Below are positions 21,400 to 32,562 of a DNA stretch of 64,000 nucleotides, one piece after another (the stretch's first letter is position 1; every line of letters starts with the position of its first letter). Source of the DNA: Lonsdalea populi (GTDB taxonomy: Bacteria; Pseudomonadota; Gammaproteobacteria; Enterobacterales; Enterobacteriaceae); NCBI RefSeq assembly GCF_015999465.1, contig NZ_CP065534.1:1116001-1180000 (forward strand). Reading direction: 5' to 3'. The notes beneath the pieces were generated by a model. That model had not been told where the DNA came from and ran no database searches. It saw nothing but the letters and a program-made list of their open reading frames with translations. The translations under genes and the position numbers were made by a program.

Positions 21400-22581
21400 T
21401 CAATCTCCAGACGAACGGATAATGGCGTGAGAGCTGGCGCAGATCGCCAGCAATAAGATAACGATAATGCCCAGCGCCAGCGACAGGCTGCTGATCTGGG
21501 CAACAAATCCTAACAGCGTGGGCCCCAGCAGCGAACCGGCGTAGCCCAGGGTCGTAATGGACGCCAGCGCCAGATGCGGCGGCATAACCGTCTGGTTGCC
21601 GGCGCTGGAAAACAGAATAGGCACCACATTGGCCGCGCCCAGACCAACGAGCGCAAAACCGCCGATGGCGGTGATCGGATTGTCGATCGTAATCGTCATC
21701 AGCAATCCCGCGGCCGCGCACAGACTCCCGCCGGCAACGATGGCGAAGCGGCCCAGACGGTTGACGAGGCGATCGCCATAGAGCCGACCCAACGTCATCG
21801 TGATGGAGAAGACCGCGAAGCCGATACCGGCCTGACGCGGGTCGATGCCGCGGAACGCGGTTAAGTACAGCGCTCCCCAGTCAAGCATTGCGCCCTCGGT
21901 CAGAAACATGACGAAGCATAAAATGCCGATGAACAGCACCCGGCCCCGCGGCACCGCCAGCAGCGGCCCCTCGTTGGCGCGGGATGTGGCGCGCAGCATA
22001 TGGCGCTGGGACCAAAACAGCATCAGCCAGACCAGCAGAGCCATCGCCAGCGTGGCCGGTAGAGGAGGCAGTCCGAGCCACAGCAGCAGACTGACGCAGC
22101 CGGCGCCGACGATCCCTCCGACGCTGTAAAACCCATGAAAACTGGACATCTGGGCCCGTTGATTAGCGCGTTCCACCTCAACGGCTTGCACATTGATGGC
22201 GACATCCATCAACCCCAGCATCGCGCCCAAACATCCCAAAACCAGCGCCATCGACAAAACCGCGTCGGGAAGCGTCAGCAACGGCAGCAACACGCAGAGT
22301 GCCGTGCCGGAGGCGAAAATCACACGTCGACAGCTAAACCGGGCCGTCAGGAATCCGGCCAGCGGCATGGAGATCAGCGAGCCGATGCCGATGCTCAGCA
22401 GCAACATGCCGAGCGTGGCGTCATTGATGTGCAGCCGCTGCTTGGTGTAAGGCACCAGCGGAGCCCATGACGATACGACCGTGCCGGAGATCAAAAAACC
22501 GATCCGGGTGGCGGCTTGCACGGCTTTGTCCGTCGGGGAAGAAAAAGGGGATATAGGCTGGGTGTTGGCGGTTGAACGCAT
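21400..22581 (-). CDS. MFS transporter (YbjJ/MosC-like) upstream of rcsD
   Basis: 393-residue major facilitator protein with about 12 hydrophobic segments. It resembles the YbjJ/MosC-like branch (VSSWAPLVPYTKQRL start, GLMDVAINVQAVEVE in TM4-5, HGFYSVGGIVGAG). Substrate unknown; relatives are annotated as sugar or drug efflux candidates. Its TGA is only 5 bases ahead of the rcsD ATG, and the rcsD Shine-Dalgarno lies in its last codons. It is therefore very likely transcribed with rcsDB. In E. coli this position upstream of rcsD is taken by micF/ompC, so the arrangement differs. Confidence 0.85.
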   Translation of the reverse strand: MRSTANTQPISPFSSPTDKAVQAATRIGFLISGTVVSSWAPLVPYTKQRLHINDATLGMLLLSIGIGSLISMPLAGFLTARFSCRRVIFASGTALCVLLPLLTLPDAVLSMALVLGCLGAMLGLMDVAINVQAVEVERANQRAQMSSFHGFYSVGGIVGAGCVSLLLWLGLPPLPATLAMALLVWLMLFWSQRHMLRATSRANEGPLLAVPRGRVLFIGILCFVMFLTEGAMLDWGALYLTAFRGIDPRQAGIGFAVFSITMTLGRLYGDRLVNRLGRFAIVAGGSLCAAAGLLMTITIDNPITAIGGFALVGLGAANVVPILFSSAGNQTVMPPHLALASITTLGYAGSLLGPTLLGFVAQISSLSLALGIIVILLLAICASSHAIIRSSGD

Positions 22582-23137
22582 GAGAGACAGAGACCACGTC
22601 TGGAATCAGAGATATAAATTACTTTTATCATAACTCGGGGCTTTTATCGAAAGGGGATCTGCTTTTCATCAACGGGAAATCATCTTTTATCGGCTGGTCT
22701 CGCCAGGTTGAGGCTATGGCACGAGTGGCTCGGCGGCACCCAAGCTAAAGAAGCGTCCGCGCCGAGACGCGCGTGGCGCGGCCAATCTCCCCCGAAAGAC
22801 CACCGGCGTTTTTTTTCTGTGGTCTCACCCGTATAATCCCACACTTTCAATTAGGATTTCCGGACGTCGCGACGAGACGCTCAGATCTGCCGCCGCGAAT
22901 GGAGCCGGCGTTCGGCGGCCCTCGATGCGGCGCGGGGAGCGCGGCCGGAACTGATCCAGAACAAGAAAGTCAGAAATTGGAAAACAAGGCGGCGGGTCCC
23001 AAATCGCTGCTGAACGGCGATATGTCATAGTTTTGTTTTATGTTTGTTGTTCCTGCTAAGGGTTTACATCAAAGTTGGTTGTATAAAACAAAATATAATT
23101 ATTCCTACAACCCGCAACCAGAGTTGTTGAGTCGATC
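22582..23137. other. Divergent non-coding region, MFS/rcsDB and men genes
   Basis: Carries the divergent control region for the transporter-rcsDB unit and the men operon. In E. coli menF sits directly upstream of menD; no menF is present. TATAAT sequences occur near 22831 and at 23094-23099, the latter about 40 bases before menD, but neither has a good -35. A 7-bp inverted repeat (GGTTGTA at 23077-23083, TACAACC at 23106-23112) brackets the second. Confidence 0.45.
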
Positions 23138-24820
23138 ATGTCTACAAGTGTATTTAATCGCCGCTGGGCGGTAGTTTTGCTGGAAACGCTAACCCGGCAT
23201 GGTATACGCCATGTCTGCATCGCGCCCGGCTCACGCTCGACGCCGCTGACCCTCGCGGCGGCAGAGCACCCGGTGCTAACCTGTCATACCCACTTCGATG
23301 AACGTGGGCTGGGGCACTTGGCGTTGGGGCTGGCAAAGACGTCCGGGCAGACGGTGGCGGTGATCGTGACGTCGGGAACGGCGGCGGCGAACCTGTATCC
23401 GGCGATCATTGAAGCCGGTCTGACCGGTGAAAAGCTGGTGGTGCTAACGGCCGACCGGCCGCCGGAGCTGATCGACTGCGGCGCAAATCAGGCCATCCGC
23501 CAACCCGGCATGTTCGCCTCTCATACCACGCATACGCTGGCGCTCCCCCGACCCACCCCGGACATTCCGGCAAGCTGGCTGGTCTCCGCGGTTGACGATG
23601 TCGTGGGACGCTTGACGCACGGCGCGCTGCATATCAATTGCCCTTTCGCCGAGCCTCTGTACGGCCCGGACGACCCGGAGGCCCATCAAATCTGGCTACA
23701 GGCGTTGGGATCCTGGTGGCGTGAATCGTCGTCGTGGCTGCGGGCGGATGAATCTGCGCCGTGTTGCGCCGCGCAGCCTGACTGGCCGGCGTGGCGTCGG
23801 AAACGCGGCGTGGTCATCGCCGGTCGCGTACCGGCCGAGTGCGGCGAAGCCATCGCGCGCTGGGCGCGTCAACTGGGCTGGCCGTTGATCGGCGATGTGC
23901 TCTCCCAGTCCGGCCAGCCATTGCCTCATGCGGATCTGTGGCTGGCGCATCCCGAGGCTTATTGTCTGCAACAGGCCGAGATTGTCATCCAGCTCGGCGC
24001 CGGTTTGATCGGTAAGCGGCTGTTGCAGTGGCAGGCGGCGATCCGGCCGCAGGAGTACTGGCTGGTGGACGCGCTGCCCGGTCGTCTGGACCCGGCGCAT
24101 CATTGCGGGCGTCGGCTGGTCGCGCCTATCGCCGACTGGCTGACCGCACATCCTCCTGAGCCTGAGCCGCTCCAACCGTGGGCCGCCGCCTTGCCTGAGT
24201 GCGTGGAACGCGTCGGCGCGCAGGTGAGTGCCCGACTAACGGAAGGGTTTGGCGAAGCGCAGCTGGCGCACCGCCTGCCGGCGTTGTTGCCGGCGGACGG
24301 ACAGCTTTTTCTGGGCAACAGCCTGACGATCCGCCTGGTGGATGCATTGGCCCGACTGCCCGCGGGCTATCCGGTTTACGCCAATCGGGGCGCCAGCGGC
24401 ATCGACGGCCTGGTCTCGACGCTGGCCGGCGTCCAGCGCGGCAACGGGCGGCCCATGCTGGCGGTTATCGGCGATCTGTCAGCACTTTATGACGTCAACG
24501 CGCTGGCGCTCCTGCGTCATCCTCCCGCGCCGCTGGTGCTGATCGTGGTGAATAACAACGGCGGCCAGATTTTCTCTTTATTGCCGACGCCTGAGCAGGC
24601 GCGGGAGACATTCTATTGTATGCCGCAGCAGGTGGCGTTCAGCCACGCCGCCGCATTGTTCGGCCTGCGCTACGCCCGGGCGACCAACTGGCGCGAGGTC
24701 GTCGATGCCGCGTCAGACGGGTTTAAACAGGCGACGACGACGCTATTGGAAGTGTCGGTATCGCCAAAAGCGGGAGCGGAGTGCCTGCAACAGCTTTTGA
24801 CCGAGGTCGTCACATGGTGA
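23138..24820 (+). CDS. menD: MenD, SEPHCHC synthase
   Basis: Thiamine-diphosphate enzyme adding 2-oxoglutarate-derived succinyl semialdehyde to isochorismate, giving SEPHCHC, the first committed step of menaquinone synthesis. The 560-residue product has [17 protein letters not shown] and [17 protein letters not shown] in the N-terminal pyrimidine-binding domain. The C-terminal diphosphate-binding domain shows [16 protein letters not shown] and [11 protein letters not shown]. It is first of five tightly packed men genes; the stop overlaps the menH start. Its substrate isochorismate must come from a synthase encoded outside this cluster. Confidence 0.97.
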   Translation: MSTSVFNRRWAVVLLETLTRHGIRHVCIAPGSRSTPLTLAAAEHPVLTCHTHFDERGLGHLALGLAKTSGQTVAVIVTSGTAAANLYPAIIEAGLTGEKLVVLTADRPPELIDCGANQAIRQPGMFASHTTHTLALPRPTPDIPASWLVSAVDDVVGRLTHGALHINCPFAEPLYGPDDPEAHQIWLQALGSWWRESSSWLRADESAPCCAAQPDWPAWRRKRGVVIAGRVPAECGEAIARWARQLGWPLIGDVLSQSGQPLPHADLWLAHPEAYCLQQAEIVIQLGAGLIGKRLLQWQAAIRPQEYWLVDALPGRLDPAHHCGRRLVAPIADWLTAHPPEPEPLQPWAAALPECVERVGAQVSARLTEGFGEAQLAHRLPALLPADGQLFLGNSLTIRLVDALARLPAGYPVYANRGASGIDGLVSTLAGVQRGNGRPMLAVIGDLSALYDVNALALLRHPPAPLVLIVVNNNGGQIFSLLPTPEQARETFYCMPQQVAFSHAAALFGLRYARATNWREVVDAASDGFKQATTTLLEVSVSPKAGAECLQQLLTEVVTW

Positions 24821-25581
24821 TGCGCGCGCGCAGTCTTCATCAGGGGGAACCGGGACAGCCGTGGCTGATTTTACTCCACGGTCTGCTGGGCAGCGGCGAA
24901 GACTGGCGGCCCATCCTTCCTTTTCTGAACGATCGCCCTGTGTTGCTGGTCGATTTGCCGGGCCACGGCGACTCCCGCCATCAGTCCGCCGAGGGTTTTG
25001 ACGATGTCAGCCGCCAACTCACCGCGCTGTTGGTGGAGCAGAGCATCCGCGACTACTGGCTGCTGGGCTATTCGCTCGGCGGCCGTATCGCCATGTTCCA
25101 CGCCTGTCACGGCGAGACGCCGGGGCTGCGTGGTTTGCTGGTGGAAGGCGGGCATCCGGGGCTGGCGACGACGGCGGAGCGCGAGGCGCGTGCGGCGCAC
25201 GATGCCCGCTGGGCGCGCCGTTTTGCGCAGGAGCCGCTGGCTCAGGTACTGGCGGACTGGTATCGGCAGCCGGTTTTCGCGCACCTGAACTGCGCACAGC
25301 GGCAGGCGTTGATAGAGCGGCGCAGCCGCAACGACGGCGCGGAGGTGGCCGGCATGCTGATCGCCACTTCGTTGTCCCGACAGCCGCCGTTATCGGCGGC
25401 GTTGCGACGGCTGCCGGTGCCGTTCGGCTATCTGTGCGGCGAGCGCGACATCAAGTTTCAGACGCTGGCGCGGCGGGAGCATCTGCCGCTGCTGAGCGTG
25501 GCCGACTGCGGCCATAATGCCCATCAGGAGAATCCGGCCGACTATGCGGCGCGGATCCGTTCATTGATTTCCCTCCCGTAA
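24814..25581 (+). CDS. menH: MenH, SHCHC synthase
   Basis: Alpha/beta-hydrolase-fold lyase that removes pyruvate from SEPHCHC to give SHCHC. The 255-residue protein has the nucleophile elbow GYSLGGR (Ser near residue 86) and the acid and base of the triad in GERDIKF and [10 protein letters not shown]. The oxyanion-side [12 protein letters not shown] motif lies near the N terminus. ATG 24814 overlaps the menD stop by seven bases (ATGGTGA). An in-frame ATG two codons later is an alternative. Confidence 0.94.
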   Translation: MVMRARSLHQGEPGQPWLILLHGLLGSGEDWRPILPFLNDRPVLLVDLPGHGDSRHQSAEGFDDVSRQLTALLVEQSIRDYWLLGYSLGGRIAMFHACHGETPGLRGLLVEGGHPGLATTAEREARAAHDARWARRFAQEPLAQVLADWYRQPVFAHLNCAQRQALIERRSRNDGAEVAGMLIATSLSRQPPLSAALRRLPVPFGYLCGERDIKFQTLARREHLPLLSVADCGHNAHQENPADYAARIRSLISLP

Positions 25582-25594
25582 AGGAATAATCCCT

Positions 25595-26452
25595 ATGCTG
25601 TATCCGAGTGAAGAATTGCTGTACGCCCCTATCGACTGGCATGACTGCAGCGGTGATTTTGTCGATATTCTCTACCACAAATCGGCTGACGGCATTGCCA
25701 AAATCACCATCAACCGCCCCCAGGTACGTAATGCCTTCCGTCCGCTGACGGTCAAAGAGATGCTTCAGGCGCTGGACAACGCGCGCCATGACGACGGCAT
25801 CGGCGTGATCATCCTGACCGGCGCAGGCGACATGGCGTTCTGCTCCGGCGGAGACCAAAAAGTCCGCGGCGACTACGGTGGTTATCAGGACGACAGCGGC
25901 GTTCATCACCTGAACGTGCTCGACTTCCAGCGCCAGATCCGTACTTGCCCGAAACCGGTGGTGGCGATGGTGGCGGGTTATTCCATCGGCGGCGGCCACG
26001 TGCTGCATATGATGTGCGACCTGACCGTGGCGGCGGAAAATGCCATCTTCGGTCAGACCGGCCCGCGTGTCGGCTCCTTCGACGGCGGTTGGGGCGCCTC
26101 CTACATGGCGCGCATCGTCGGTCAGAAAAAGGCGCGGGAAATCTGGTTCCTGTGCCGCCAGTACGATGCGCGGCAGGCGCTGGAGATGGGACTGGTGAAT
26201 ACCGTCGTCCCGTTGGCGGACCTGGAAAAAGAGACGGTGCGCTGGTGCCGCGAAATGCTGCAGAACAGCCCGATGGCGCTGCGTTGCCTGAAAGCGGCGC
26301 TCAACGCCGACTGTGACGGTCAGGCGGGATTGCAAGAGCTGGCGGGCAACGCCACCATGCTGTTCTACATGACCGACGAAGGACAGGAAGGGCGCAATGC
26401 CTTCAATGAAAAACGCCAGCCTGACTTCAGCAAATTCCGGCGGAATCCGTAA
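25595..26452 (+). CDS. menB: MenB, 1,4-dihydroxy-2-naphthoyl-CoA synthase
   Basis: Crotonase-fold enzyme closing the second ring from o-succinylbenzoyl-CoA in menaquinone synthesis. The 285-residue protein shows the oxyanion-hole segment [16 protein letters not shown] (about 84-99), the second Gly-rich turn [16 protein letters not shown] (about 130-145) and the catalytic-Asp region [21 protein letters not shown] precedes the ATG. Its TAA shares one base with the menC ATG (TAATG). Confidence 0.97.
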   Translation: MLYPSEELLYAPIDWHDCSGDFVDILYHKSADGIAKITINRPQVRNAFRPLTVKEMLQALDNARHDDGIGVIILTGAGDMAFCSGGDQKVRGDYGGYQDDSGVHHLNVLDFQRQIRTCPKPVVAMVAGYSIGGGHVLHMMCDLTVAAENAIFGQTGPRVGSFDGGWGASYMARIVGQKKAREIWFLCRQYDARQALEMGLVNTVVPLADLEKETVRWCREMLQNSPMALRCLKAALNADCDGQAGLQELAGNATMLFYMTDEGQEGRNAFNEKRQPDFSKFRRNP

Positions 26453-27420
26453 TGCGTCGGGCGACGCTCTACCGCTACAGCGTACCGATGGATGCCGGCG
26501 TGGTGCTGCGCAATCAGCGGCTCAAAAACCGCGACGGCCTAATCGTGCAGCTGTGCGACGGCGAACGGGGCGGTTGGGGCGAGATAGCCCCGCTGCCGCA
26601 GTTCAGCGTTGAAACGCTGGGCGACGCCGAGACCGCCGTCCGCGAGTCGTTGTTGCGCTGGTTAAACGGTGACTCGCTGGAAGAAACCGGCGTGCCGTCG
26701 GTCGACTTCGGTCTGAGCTTCGCCGACGCGGAGCTTTCAGGAATGCTGCCACAGGACGCCGACTACCGCAAAGCGCCGCTGTGCAGCGGCGATCCGGATG
26801 AGCTGTTCGCGATGTTGCAGGGGCTGCCGAATCCGGTGGCGAAAGTCAAAGTCGGGTTATACGAAGCCGTGCGGGACGGCATGATCGTCAACCTACTGCT
26901 TGATGCTTTGCCGCAGCTGTCCTTGCGTTTGGACGCCAACCGCAGCTGGACGCGGGCCAAAGCCGACGGTTTTGCACGCTATGTCGATCCGGCCGTGCGA
27001 TCCCGCATCGCCTTTCTGGAAGAGCCGTGCAAAACCCGCGAGGAGTCGCGGGCCTTCGCGCGCGACACCGGCATCAATATCGCGTGGGACGAGAGCGTGC
27101 GTGAGCCGGACTTCCGCGTGGAAGCCGAGCCGGGAGTCAGCGCCATCATCATCAAACCCACGCTGGTCGGCAGCCTGACTCGCTGCCGACAGCTGGTTAT
27201 GCAGGCGCATCAGGCGGGCCTGACGGCGGTGATCAGCTCCAGCATCGAATCCAGTCTGGGTTTGACGCAGCTGGCGCGATTGGCGCACTGGCTTACGCCA
27301 GAGGTCATCCCCGGTCTGGATACGCTGGATCTGATGCAGATGCAGGTGTTGCGGCCCTGGCCGGATAGCTCCCTGCCGCTGCTCAAGGCCGAGCAGTTGG
27401 ACGCACTATGGCGGTCGTGA
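26452..27420 (+). CDS. menC: MenC, o-succinylbenzoate synthase
   Basis: Enolase-superfamily dehydratase converting SHCHC to o-succinylbenzoate. The 322-residue protein shows the acid-base Lys in KVKVGLYEA, the metal ligands in [15 protein letters not shown] and AWDESVREP, and the second catalytic Lys in [10 protein letters not shown]. The start overlaps the menB stop by one base, and the final 13 bases overlap menE. Confidence 0.96.
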   Translation: MRRATLYRYSVPMDAGVVLRNQRLKNRDGLIVQLCDGERGGWGEIAPLPQFSVETLGDAETAVRESLLRWLNGDSLEETGVPSVDFGLSFADAELSGMLPQDADYRKAPLCSGDPDELFAMLQGLPNPVAKVKVGLYEAVRDGMIVNLLLDALPQLSLRLDANRSWTRAKADGFARYVDPAVRSRIAFLEEPCKTREESRAFARDTGINIAWDESVREPDFRVEAEPGVSAIIIKPTLVGSLTRCRQLVMQAHQAGLTAVISSSIESSLGLTQLARLAHWLTPEVIPGLDTLDLMQMQVLRPWPDSSLPLLKAEQLDALWRS

Positions 27421-28787
27421 CCGACTGGTCGTGGCGGCACTGGGCGCGACGGCAGCCTAACGCGGCGGCGTTAATCCGTGATGATGACGTGTGGAGCTGG
27501 CGCAAGCTGGCCGGTGAGGTTGAAAAGCGAGCTGCGGCATTCTCCCGTCAGGGCGTGACGGAAGGAAGCGGCGTGGCGCTGCGCGGGCGCAACAGCAGCG
27601 AGATGCTGTTGAGCTACCTGGCGCTGTTGCAGTGCGGCGCACGGTTGCTGCCGCTCAATCCGCAGCTGCCCGTCACGCAGACGGACGTGCTGCTGCCATC
27701 GTTGGATATCCGCTTTGGCCTGTGCTTCAGCGATGCCGATTGGCCCGGCGCGATTGTCCCTCTCTCTGCAGCGGTCAACGATGCCGTAGACACCGATCCG
27801 CGCATCGCATGGGATCAGGAGCGGCTGGCGACGATGACGCTGACCTCCGGCTCCAACGGTCTGCCGAAGGCGGCGGTGCATACCTTCGCCGCGCATCTGG
27901 CGAGCGCGGAGGGCGTATGCGGACTGATGCCCTACGCGATGGGCGATAGTTGGCTGCTCTCCTTGCCGTTGTTTCATGTGTCCGGGCAGGGCATCGTCTG
28001 GCGCTGGCTGGCGGCGGGAGCCACGCTGGTCGTGCGGCCGGGTCGTTCGCTGGATATCGCGCTGCGGGGCTGTACACATGCTTCGCTGGTGCCTACTCAG
28101 CTATGGCGGCTGCTGGCGCAGGGCGACGTGCCGACATCGCTGACCTCGGTGCTGCTGGGCGGCGCGATGATCCCACTGACGTTGACGCAACAGGCCGAAG
28201 CGAGCGGCATTCGTTGCTGGTGCGGTTACGGGCTGACTGAACTGGCTTCTACCGTGTGCGCCAAGCGCGCCGACGGCCGGCCCGGCGTAGGCATGCCGCT
28301 GGCCGGGCGGCAGATCAAGGCGGTGGATGAGGAGATCTGGCTGCGCGGCGACAGTCTCGCGTCCGGCTACTGGCGCGACGGCGCGCTGCATCCGCTGACC
28401 GACGCGCAGGGCTGGTTCCACACCCGCGATCGCGGCTGCTGGGATGGCAGCGAGTGGCGCATTATGGGGCGGTTGGATAATCAGTTTTTCAGCGGCGGGG
28501 AAGGCGTGCAGCCGGAGGACGTGGAAGCGGTGTTATTGCGGCATCCGGCGGTGGAGTTCGCCTGCGTCGTGCCGGTGGATGACGCGGAGTTCGGGCAACG
28601 CCCGGTGGCGGTGGTGGAAATGACGGGAGAGGACGGACTGGCCGCGCTGCGCGACTGGCTCGCTCCGCAGCTGGCGGGGTATCAGCGTCCCGTGGCGTTC
28701 TATCGGCTGCCCGAAGCGCTGAAAAACGGCGGGATAAAGATTTCCCGTCAGCAGGTGACCGCCTGGGTGAGACGTCAACGCGGCTGA
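27408..28787 (+). CDS. menE: MenE, o-succinylbenzoate-CoA ligase
   Basis: Acyl-adenylate enzyme that activates o-succinylbenzoate with CoA for MenB. The 459-residue protein has the ATP-binding P-loop [17 protein letters not shown] (about 143-159), the YGLTELAST motif, the hinge Asp in [10 protein letters not shown] and [15 protein letters not shown], and the C-terminal catalytic Lys in [11 protein letters not shown]. It ends the men cluster. An imperfect hairpin lies between it and the convergent catalase. Confidence 0.95.
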   Translation: MAVVTDWSWRHWARRQPNAAALIRDDDVWSWRKLAGEVEKRAAAFSRQGVTEGSGVALRGRNSSEMLLSYLALLQCGARLLPLNPQLPVTQTDVLLPSLDIRFGLCFSDADWPGAIVPLSAAVNDAVDTDPRIAWDQERLATMTLTSGSNGLPKAAVHTFAAHLASAEGVCGLMPYAMGDSWLLSLPLFHVSGQGIVWRWLAAGATLVVRPGRSLDIALRGCTHASLVPTQLWRLLAQGDVPTSLTSVLLGGAMIPLTLTQQAEASGIRCWCGYGLTELASTVCAKRADGRPGVGMPLAGRQIKAVDEEIWLRGDSLASGYWRDGALHPLTDAQGWFHTRDRGCWDGSEWRIMGRLDNQFFSGGEGVQPEDVEAVLLRHPAVEFACVVPVDDAEFGQRPVAVVEMTGEDGLAALRDWLAPQLAGYQRPVAFYRLPEALKNGGIKISRQQVTAWVRRQRG

Positions 28788-28789
28788 CG

Positions 28790-28836
28790 TACCTGCGGGC
28801 GGCGTGTCCGTAAAAGACACTCGCCGTCTGCAGGTA
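28790..28836. repeat. Imperfect hairpin between convergent menE and katA
   Basis: TACCTGC at 28790-28796 pairs with GCAGGTA at 28830-28836, and much of the intervening GGCGG..TGTC arm pairs with GACACTCGCCG. No clear T-run follows on either strand. It could act as a bidirectional terminator or mRNA 3'-end structure. Confidence 0.5.
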
Positions 28837-28841
28837 GGACA

Positions 28842-30281
28842 TTAACGGCCCAGCGCTTTGGCGACGCCCGCGCCGTAGGCCGGATCGACCAGGTTAAACA
28901 GCGCGATCTGACGCTCCTGGATGAACTCAGGCACCTGAGACAGCTCGCCGGCGATACGCTGGAACATCCGCTGATGCTCTTCTTCGCTCAACAGCTGGAA
29001 CAGCGCGCGCGGCTGGCTGAAGTAATCGTCGTCTTCGCGGTGGTTCCAGTGGTCGGCTGCGCCTTCCAGCGACAGCGGCGGCTCGCTGAAATCAGGCTGT
29101 TCCTGAAATACGTTGAAGCTGTTCGGCTCATAGGTTGCGCCGTTGCCGCTGTTGCCGTCCACGCGCATGGCGCCGTCACGGTGATAGCTATGGAACGGGC
29201 AGCGCGGTTTATTGACCGGGATCTGATGGTGGTTGACACCCAGTCGGTAACGCTCGGCATCGCCGTAGGAGAACAGACGGCCCTGCAGCATTCTGTCCGG
29301 CGAGAAGCTGACGCCGGGCACGACATTCGCCGGGCTGAACGCGGACTGTTCCACTTCGGCGAAGTAGTTTTCCGGGTTGCGGTTCAGTTCGAAATAACCC
29401 ACATCGATCGGCGGATAGTCGGCATGCGGCCAGACTTTGGTCAGATCGAACGGGTTGTACGGTACCTGAGAGGCTTCTGCTTCCGGCATGATCTGCACCT
29501 GCAAATTCCAGCGCGGGAAATCGCCGCGCTCAATGGCGTCGAACAGATCGCGCTGCGAGCTTTCGCGGTCTTTACCGATCAGGCGTTCGGCTTCGTCGTC
29601 CATCAGGTTTTCAATTCCCTGCTGGCAGCGAAAGTGGAATTTCACCCAGAAGCGTTCGTTGGCGGCGTTAATGAAGCTGTAGGCGTGGCTGCCGAATCCG
29701 TGAATGTGGCGATAGGATCTCGGCAGACCGCGATCGCTGAAGTCGATGGTCAGCTGATGCAGCGATTCCGGCAGCTGGGAGAAGAAGTCCCATTTGTAGA
29801 CCGGGTTGCGCAGGTTAGTGCGCGGGTCGCGTTTCACCACATGGTTCAGGTCCGGGAATTTCAGCGGATCGCGCAGGTAAAATACCGGCGTGTTGTTGCC
29901 GACCAAATCCCAGTTGCCCTCTTCGGTGTAAAACTTCATCGCGAAACCGCGAATATCGCGCTCGGCGTCGGCGCCGCCCCGTTCGCCCGCCACGGTGGAG
30001 AAGCGCATGAACATGTCCGTTTGCTTACCGACTGCGGAGAAGATTTTAGCGCGGGTGTAGCGGGTGATATCGTGGGTGACGGTGAAAGTGCCGTAAGCGC
30101 CGGAGCCTTTGGCATGCATACGCCGCTCAGGGATTACCTCGCGGTCAAAATGCGCCAGCTTTTCCAAAAACCAGACGTCTTGTAGCAGCATGGGGCCTCG
30201 GGAACCTGCGGTCATGACATTGTTATTGCTGACGACTGGCGCACCGGAGGCGGTGGTCAGCTTTTGTTTTTCATTGCTCAT
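28842..30281 (-). CDS. katA: Small-subunit heme catalase
   Basis: Monofunctional heme catalase degrading hydrogen peroxide in the cytoplasm. At 479 residues it is a small-subunit (clade 3-like) enzyme rather than the larger KatE/HPII. The distal His lies in [15 protein letters not shown] (about residue 53), the distal Asn in [12 protein letters not shown] and the proximal heme-ligand Tyr in [14 protein letters not shown]. The ATG at 30281 has AAGGAAG ahead; 29 in-frame upstream codons were trimmed. The symbol is by family and the peroxide regulator was not identified. Confidence 0.93.
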   Translation of the reverse strand: MSNEKQKLTTASGAPVVSNNNVMTAGSRGPMLLQDVWFLEKLAHFDREVIPERRMHAKGSGAYGTFTVTHDITRYTRAKIFSAVGKQTDMFMRFSTVAGERGGADAERDIRGFAMKFYTEEGNWDLVGNNTPVFYLRDPLKFPDLNHVVKRDPRTNLRNPVYKWDFFSQLPESLHQLTIDFSDRGLPRSYRHIHGFGSHAYSFINAANERFWVKFHFRCQQGIENLMDDEAERLIGKDRESSQRDLFDAIERGDFPRWNLQVQIMPEAEASQVPYNPFDLTKVWPHADYPPIDVGYFELNRNPENYFAEVEQSAFSPANVVPGVSFSPDRMLQGRLFSYGDAERYRLGVNHHQIPVNKPRCPFHSYHRDGAMRVDGNSGNGATYEPNSFNVFQEQPDFSEPPLSLEGAADHWNHREDDDYFSQPRALFQLLSEEEHQRMFQRIAGELSQVPEFIQERQIALFNLVDPAYGAGVAKALGR

Positions 30282-30555
30282 TGGGACTTCCTTACGGTTT
30301 ACTTGACTGGTTAGAACTATCAATCGGCGCGAATAAATAGGCAAATCGGTGATTCTTATTAGTGGCATCGCCAGAGTTGAAGAATGCGAATAGGTCTCAT
30401 CCGGAGACGTCGGCCCCTATTTTTAGCCATATTCTGTCTTCCGCCGCCGCCGACTTGACGTAGAATCACCCCGTTTTCGTAACGTCTCTATCGGCCTTGC
30501 GTCCGGCAACCGGCGCAGGGCCGATGTTCCCAAACCATGATGAAGGATGACAATA

Positions 30556-31095
30556 ATGAAGAAATTGATGACCGCCTGCCTAAGCGGCCTTTTGCTGGCC
30601 TCGGCGGGCGCTCAGGCTATCGGCGTTTCGGCGGAAGCGGGAAATGACTATGTGGGCGGCGGCGCCAGCATTGGGTTGCCATTCCCCGGCCTGTCCGCCA
30701 ACGCGGGCTGGGGTCACGATAATGACAACAACAACGACGCCTACACCCTGGGAGTGGATTACGGCTTTAGCCTCGGCCGCGCCGCCGTCAAAGCGGGCGT
30801 CAAAGGCGTTTATCTGCAGCCCGATCGCGGAGACGACGGTTACGGTCTGGCGCTCGGCGGCGGCGTGCAGTTCCCGCTGATCTCGTCTTTCTCGCTGTTC
30901 GGGGAAGGCTACTACTCGCCGGATGCGTTCACCAGCCATCTGGATCGTTATGTTGAAGCGAAAGGCGGCGTGCGTTGGCAGCCGCTGCGTCCGCTCTCCG
31001 TGGACGTGGGCTATCGCTACATCACGATGGGATCGTCCAACGACGATCGCAGAATCGCCGACGGTTTCTATCTGAGCGCGGGGCTAAGCTTCTAA
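30556..31095 (+). CDS. yfaZ: YfaZ, predicted outer-membrane beta-barrel protein
   Basis: 179-residue YfaZ-family protein of unknown function. It has a signal peptide (cleavage after GAQA, about residue 20) followed by alternating amphipathic strands (VDYGFSLGRAAVKAGVKG, YVEAKGGVRWQPL, SVDVGYRYITM) and a C-terminal aromatic residue (YLSAGLSF), typical of an outer-membrane barrel. The ATG at 30556 is preferred over the one at 30547 because AAGGA is correctly placed for it. It precedes yfaY on the same strand but with a 236-base gap. Confidence 0.88.
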   Translation: MKKLMTACLSGLLLASAGAQAIGVSAEAGNDYVGGGASIGLPFPGLSANAGWGHDNDNNNDAYTLGVDYGFSLGRAAVKAGVKGVYLQPDRGDDGYGLALGGGVQFPLISSFSLFGEGYYSPDAFTSHLDRYVEAKGGVRWQPLRPLSVDVGYRYITMGSSNDDRRIADGFYLSAGLSF

Positions 31096-31331
31096 CGTCT
31101 GCCATAGGGCGCGGTTTTCCGCGCCTTCGTCTCGTGATCTTCAATCCCACGTTTATCCGCAGCGTCATTCCTTTATTATTTAGGTATCATAAATTGTGAT
31201 GACTTCGTGCCGACAGGCGCAGGATCGCAGCTTGCCAATCGGCGATGTCCTCTTATTGACCGCATATCCGACGAGGCGCGCCAACGTCAGGTAGACGAAG
31301 GCCCGACGATTCACGAATGGAGAAAGTAAAC

Positions 31332-32531
31332 ATGCTTAGGGTTGAGATGCTTTGCACCGGCGATGAGGTGCTGCACGGCCAGATCGTCGACACCAATGCG
31401 GCCTGGTTGGCGGATTATCTGTTTCAACAAGGCGCGCCGATGGCCAGCCGCATGACGGTTGGCGATGAATTGGATGCGCTGGTGACGGCATTGACCGAAC
31501 GCAGTCATGTCGCAGACGTGCTGATCGTTAACGGCGGACTGGGGCCGACCAGCGACGATTTGAGTTCGCTGGCGGCGGCGACGGCGGCAGACGTATCGCT
31601 GGTGGAGCACTCGGCGTGGCTGGCGAAAATGACGGCTTACTTTGCCGATCGCGGGCGTCCCATGTCGTCGTTGAATCGGAAGCAGGCGCTGATCCCGGAC
31701 GGCGCGGAGCTCCTCGATAACCCGATCGGCACCGCCTGCGGCTTCGCGCTAAAGCTGAACCGCTGCATGCTATTTTTCACGCCCGGCGTGCCGTCTGAAT
31801 TCAAGGTGATGGTGGACCAGCAGATTATGCCGCGGTTACGTCAGCGTTTCACGCTCGGCGAAGCGCCGCTGTGTCTGCGCCTGACCACCTTCGGGCGCGG
31901 TGAAAGCGATTTGGCGAGCGCGCTGGCGCCGCTCATCCTGCCGCCGGGCGTCGTGCTGGGATACCGCTGCGCCGTGCCCATCGTCGAAATCAAACTGACC
32001 GGCCCTGCATCGCAGCAGCACGCTATGCAGACGCTGTGGCGACAGGTGAAGGCGATCGTCGGCGACAGTATGGTGTTCGAGGGGACCGCGGGTCTGCCTG
32101 TGCAGCTGGCGCAGACGCTGTCTGAGCGTCAACTGCGGTTGGCGGTCGCCGAGGAATTCACCGCCGGGCTGCTGCACTGGCAGCTGCGTGGCGCCAATGC
32201 GCCGTTGGCGGGCGGCGAGCTGTCGACGGCATCCCCTGTAATATCCAATACCTTGGCGGCGGTGGCGCAACAGGCACGTGAGCTGGCGCAGCGACGCTCG
32301 GCGCAGATGGCTCTGGTGGTGGGTGGGCTAGGCGAAGGACGCTTGTCTCTGGCGTTGCATACGCCTTCGCAAACGCTGGCTCAGACCCTGAGGTTCAATG
32401 CGGCGCGCTACGCGTTATCGACGCAGCAGGAGATTGTCGCTATGGCGGCGATGAATATGCTGCGGCGTTGGTCGAGCGGCGTCTCGCCCTACGGCGGCAA
32501 CGGCTGGATTGAAACGTTGGAAACACTCTAG
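31332..32531 (+). CDS. yfaY: YfaY, CinA-like protein with degenerate C-terminal domain
   Basis: 399-residue CinA-family protein. The N-terminal MoaB/CinA-type nucleotide-binding domain is well conserved (CTGDEVLHGQIVDTNAAW, NGGLGPTSDD, FTPGVPSEFKVM). The C-terminal domain corresponds to the NMN deamidase PncC, but the usual AESCTGG active-site motif reads AEEFTAG (about residues 273-279), so amidase activity is probably lost, as in E. coli YfaY. GGAG nine bases ahead favours ATG 31332 over 31317. Physiological role unknown. Confidence 0.93.
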   Translation: MLRVEMLCTGDEVLHGQIVDTNAAWLADYLFQQGAPMASRMTVGDELDALVTALTERSHVADVLIVNGGLGPTSDDLSSLAAATAADVSLVEHSAWLAKMTAYFADRGRPMSSLNRKQALIPDGAELLDNPIGTACGFALKLNRCMLFFTPGVPSEFKVMVDQQIMPRLRQRFTLGEAPLCLRLTTFGRGESDLASALAPLILPPGVVLGYRCAVPIVEIKLTGPASQQHAMQTLWRQVKAIVGDSMVFEGTAGLPVQLAQTLSERQLRLAVAEEFTAGLLHWQLRGANAPLAGGELSTASPVISNTLAAVAQQARELAQRRSAQMALVVGGLGEGRLSLALHTPSQTLAQTLRFNAARYALSTQQEIVAMAAMNMLRRWSSGVSPYGGNGWIETLETL

Positions 32532-32562
32532 CGGGATACAATGGCCTGGCGGGATACAACGA

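Noticed and set aside
22773..23030. 85-codon frame upstream of menD, tested as a menF remnant
   Set aside because: No chorismate-binding motifs are visible in any frame.
28974..30185. 403-codon plus-strand frame
   Set aside because: Antisense shadow of the catalase gene, whose own motifs are unmistakable.
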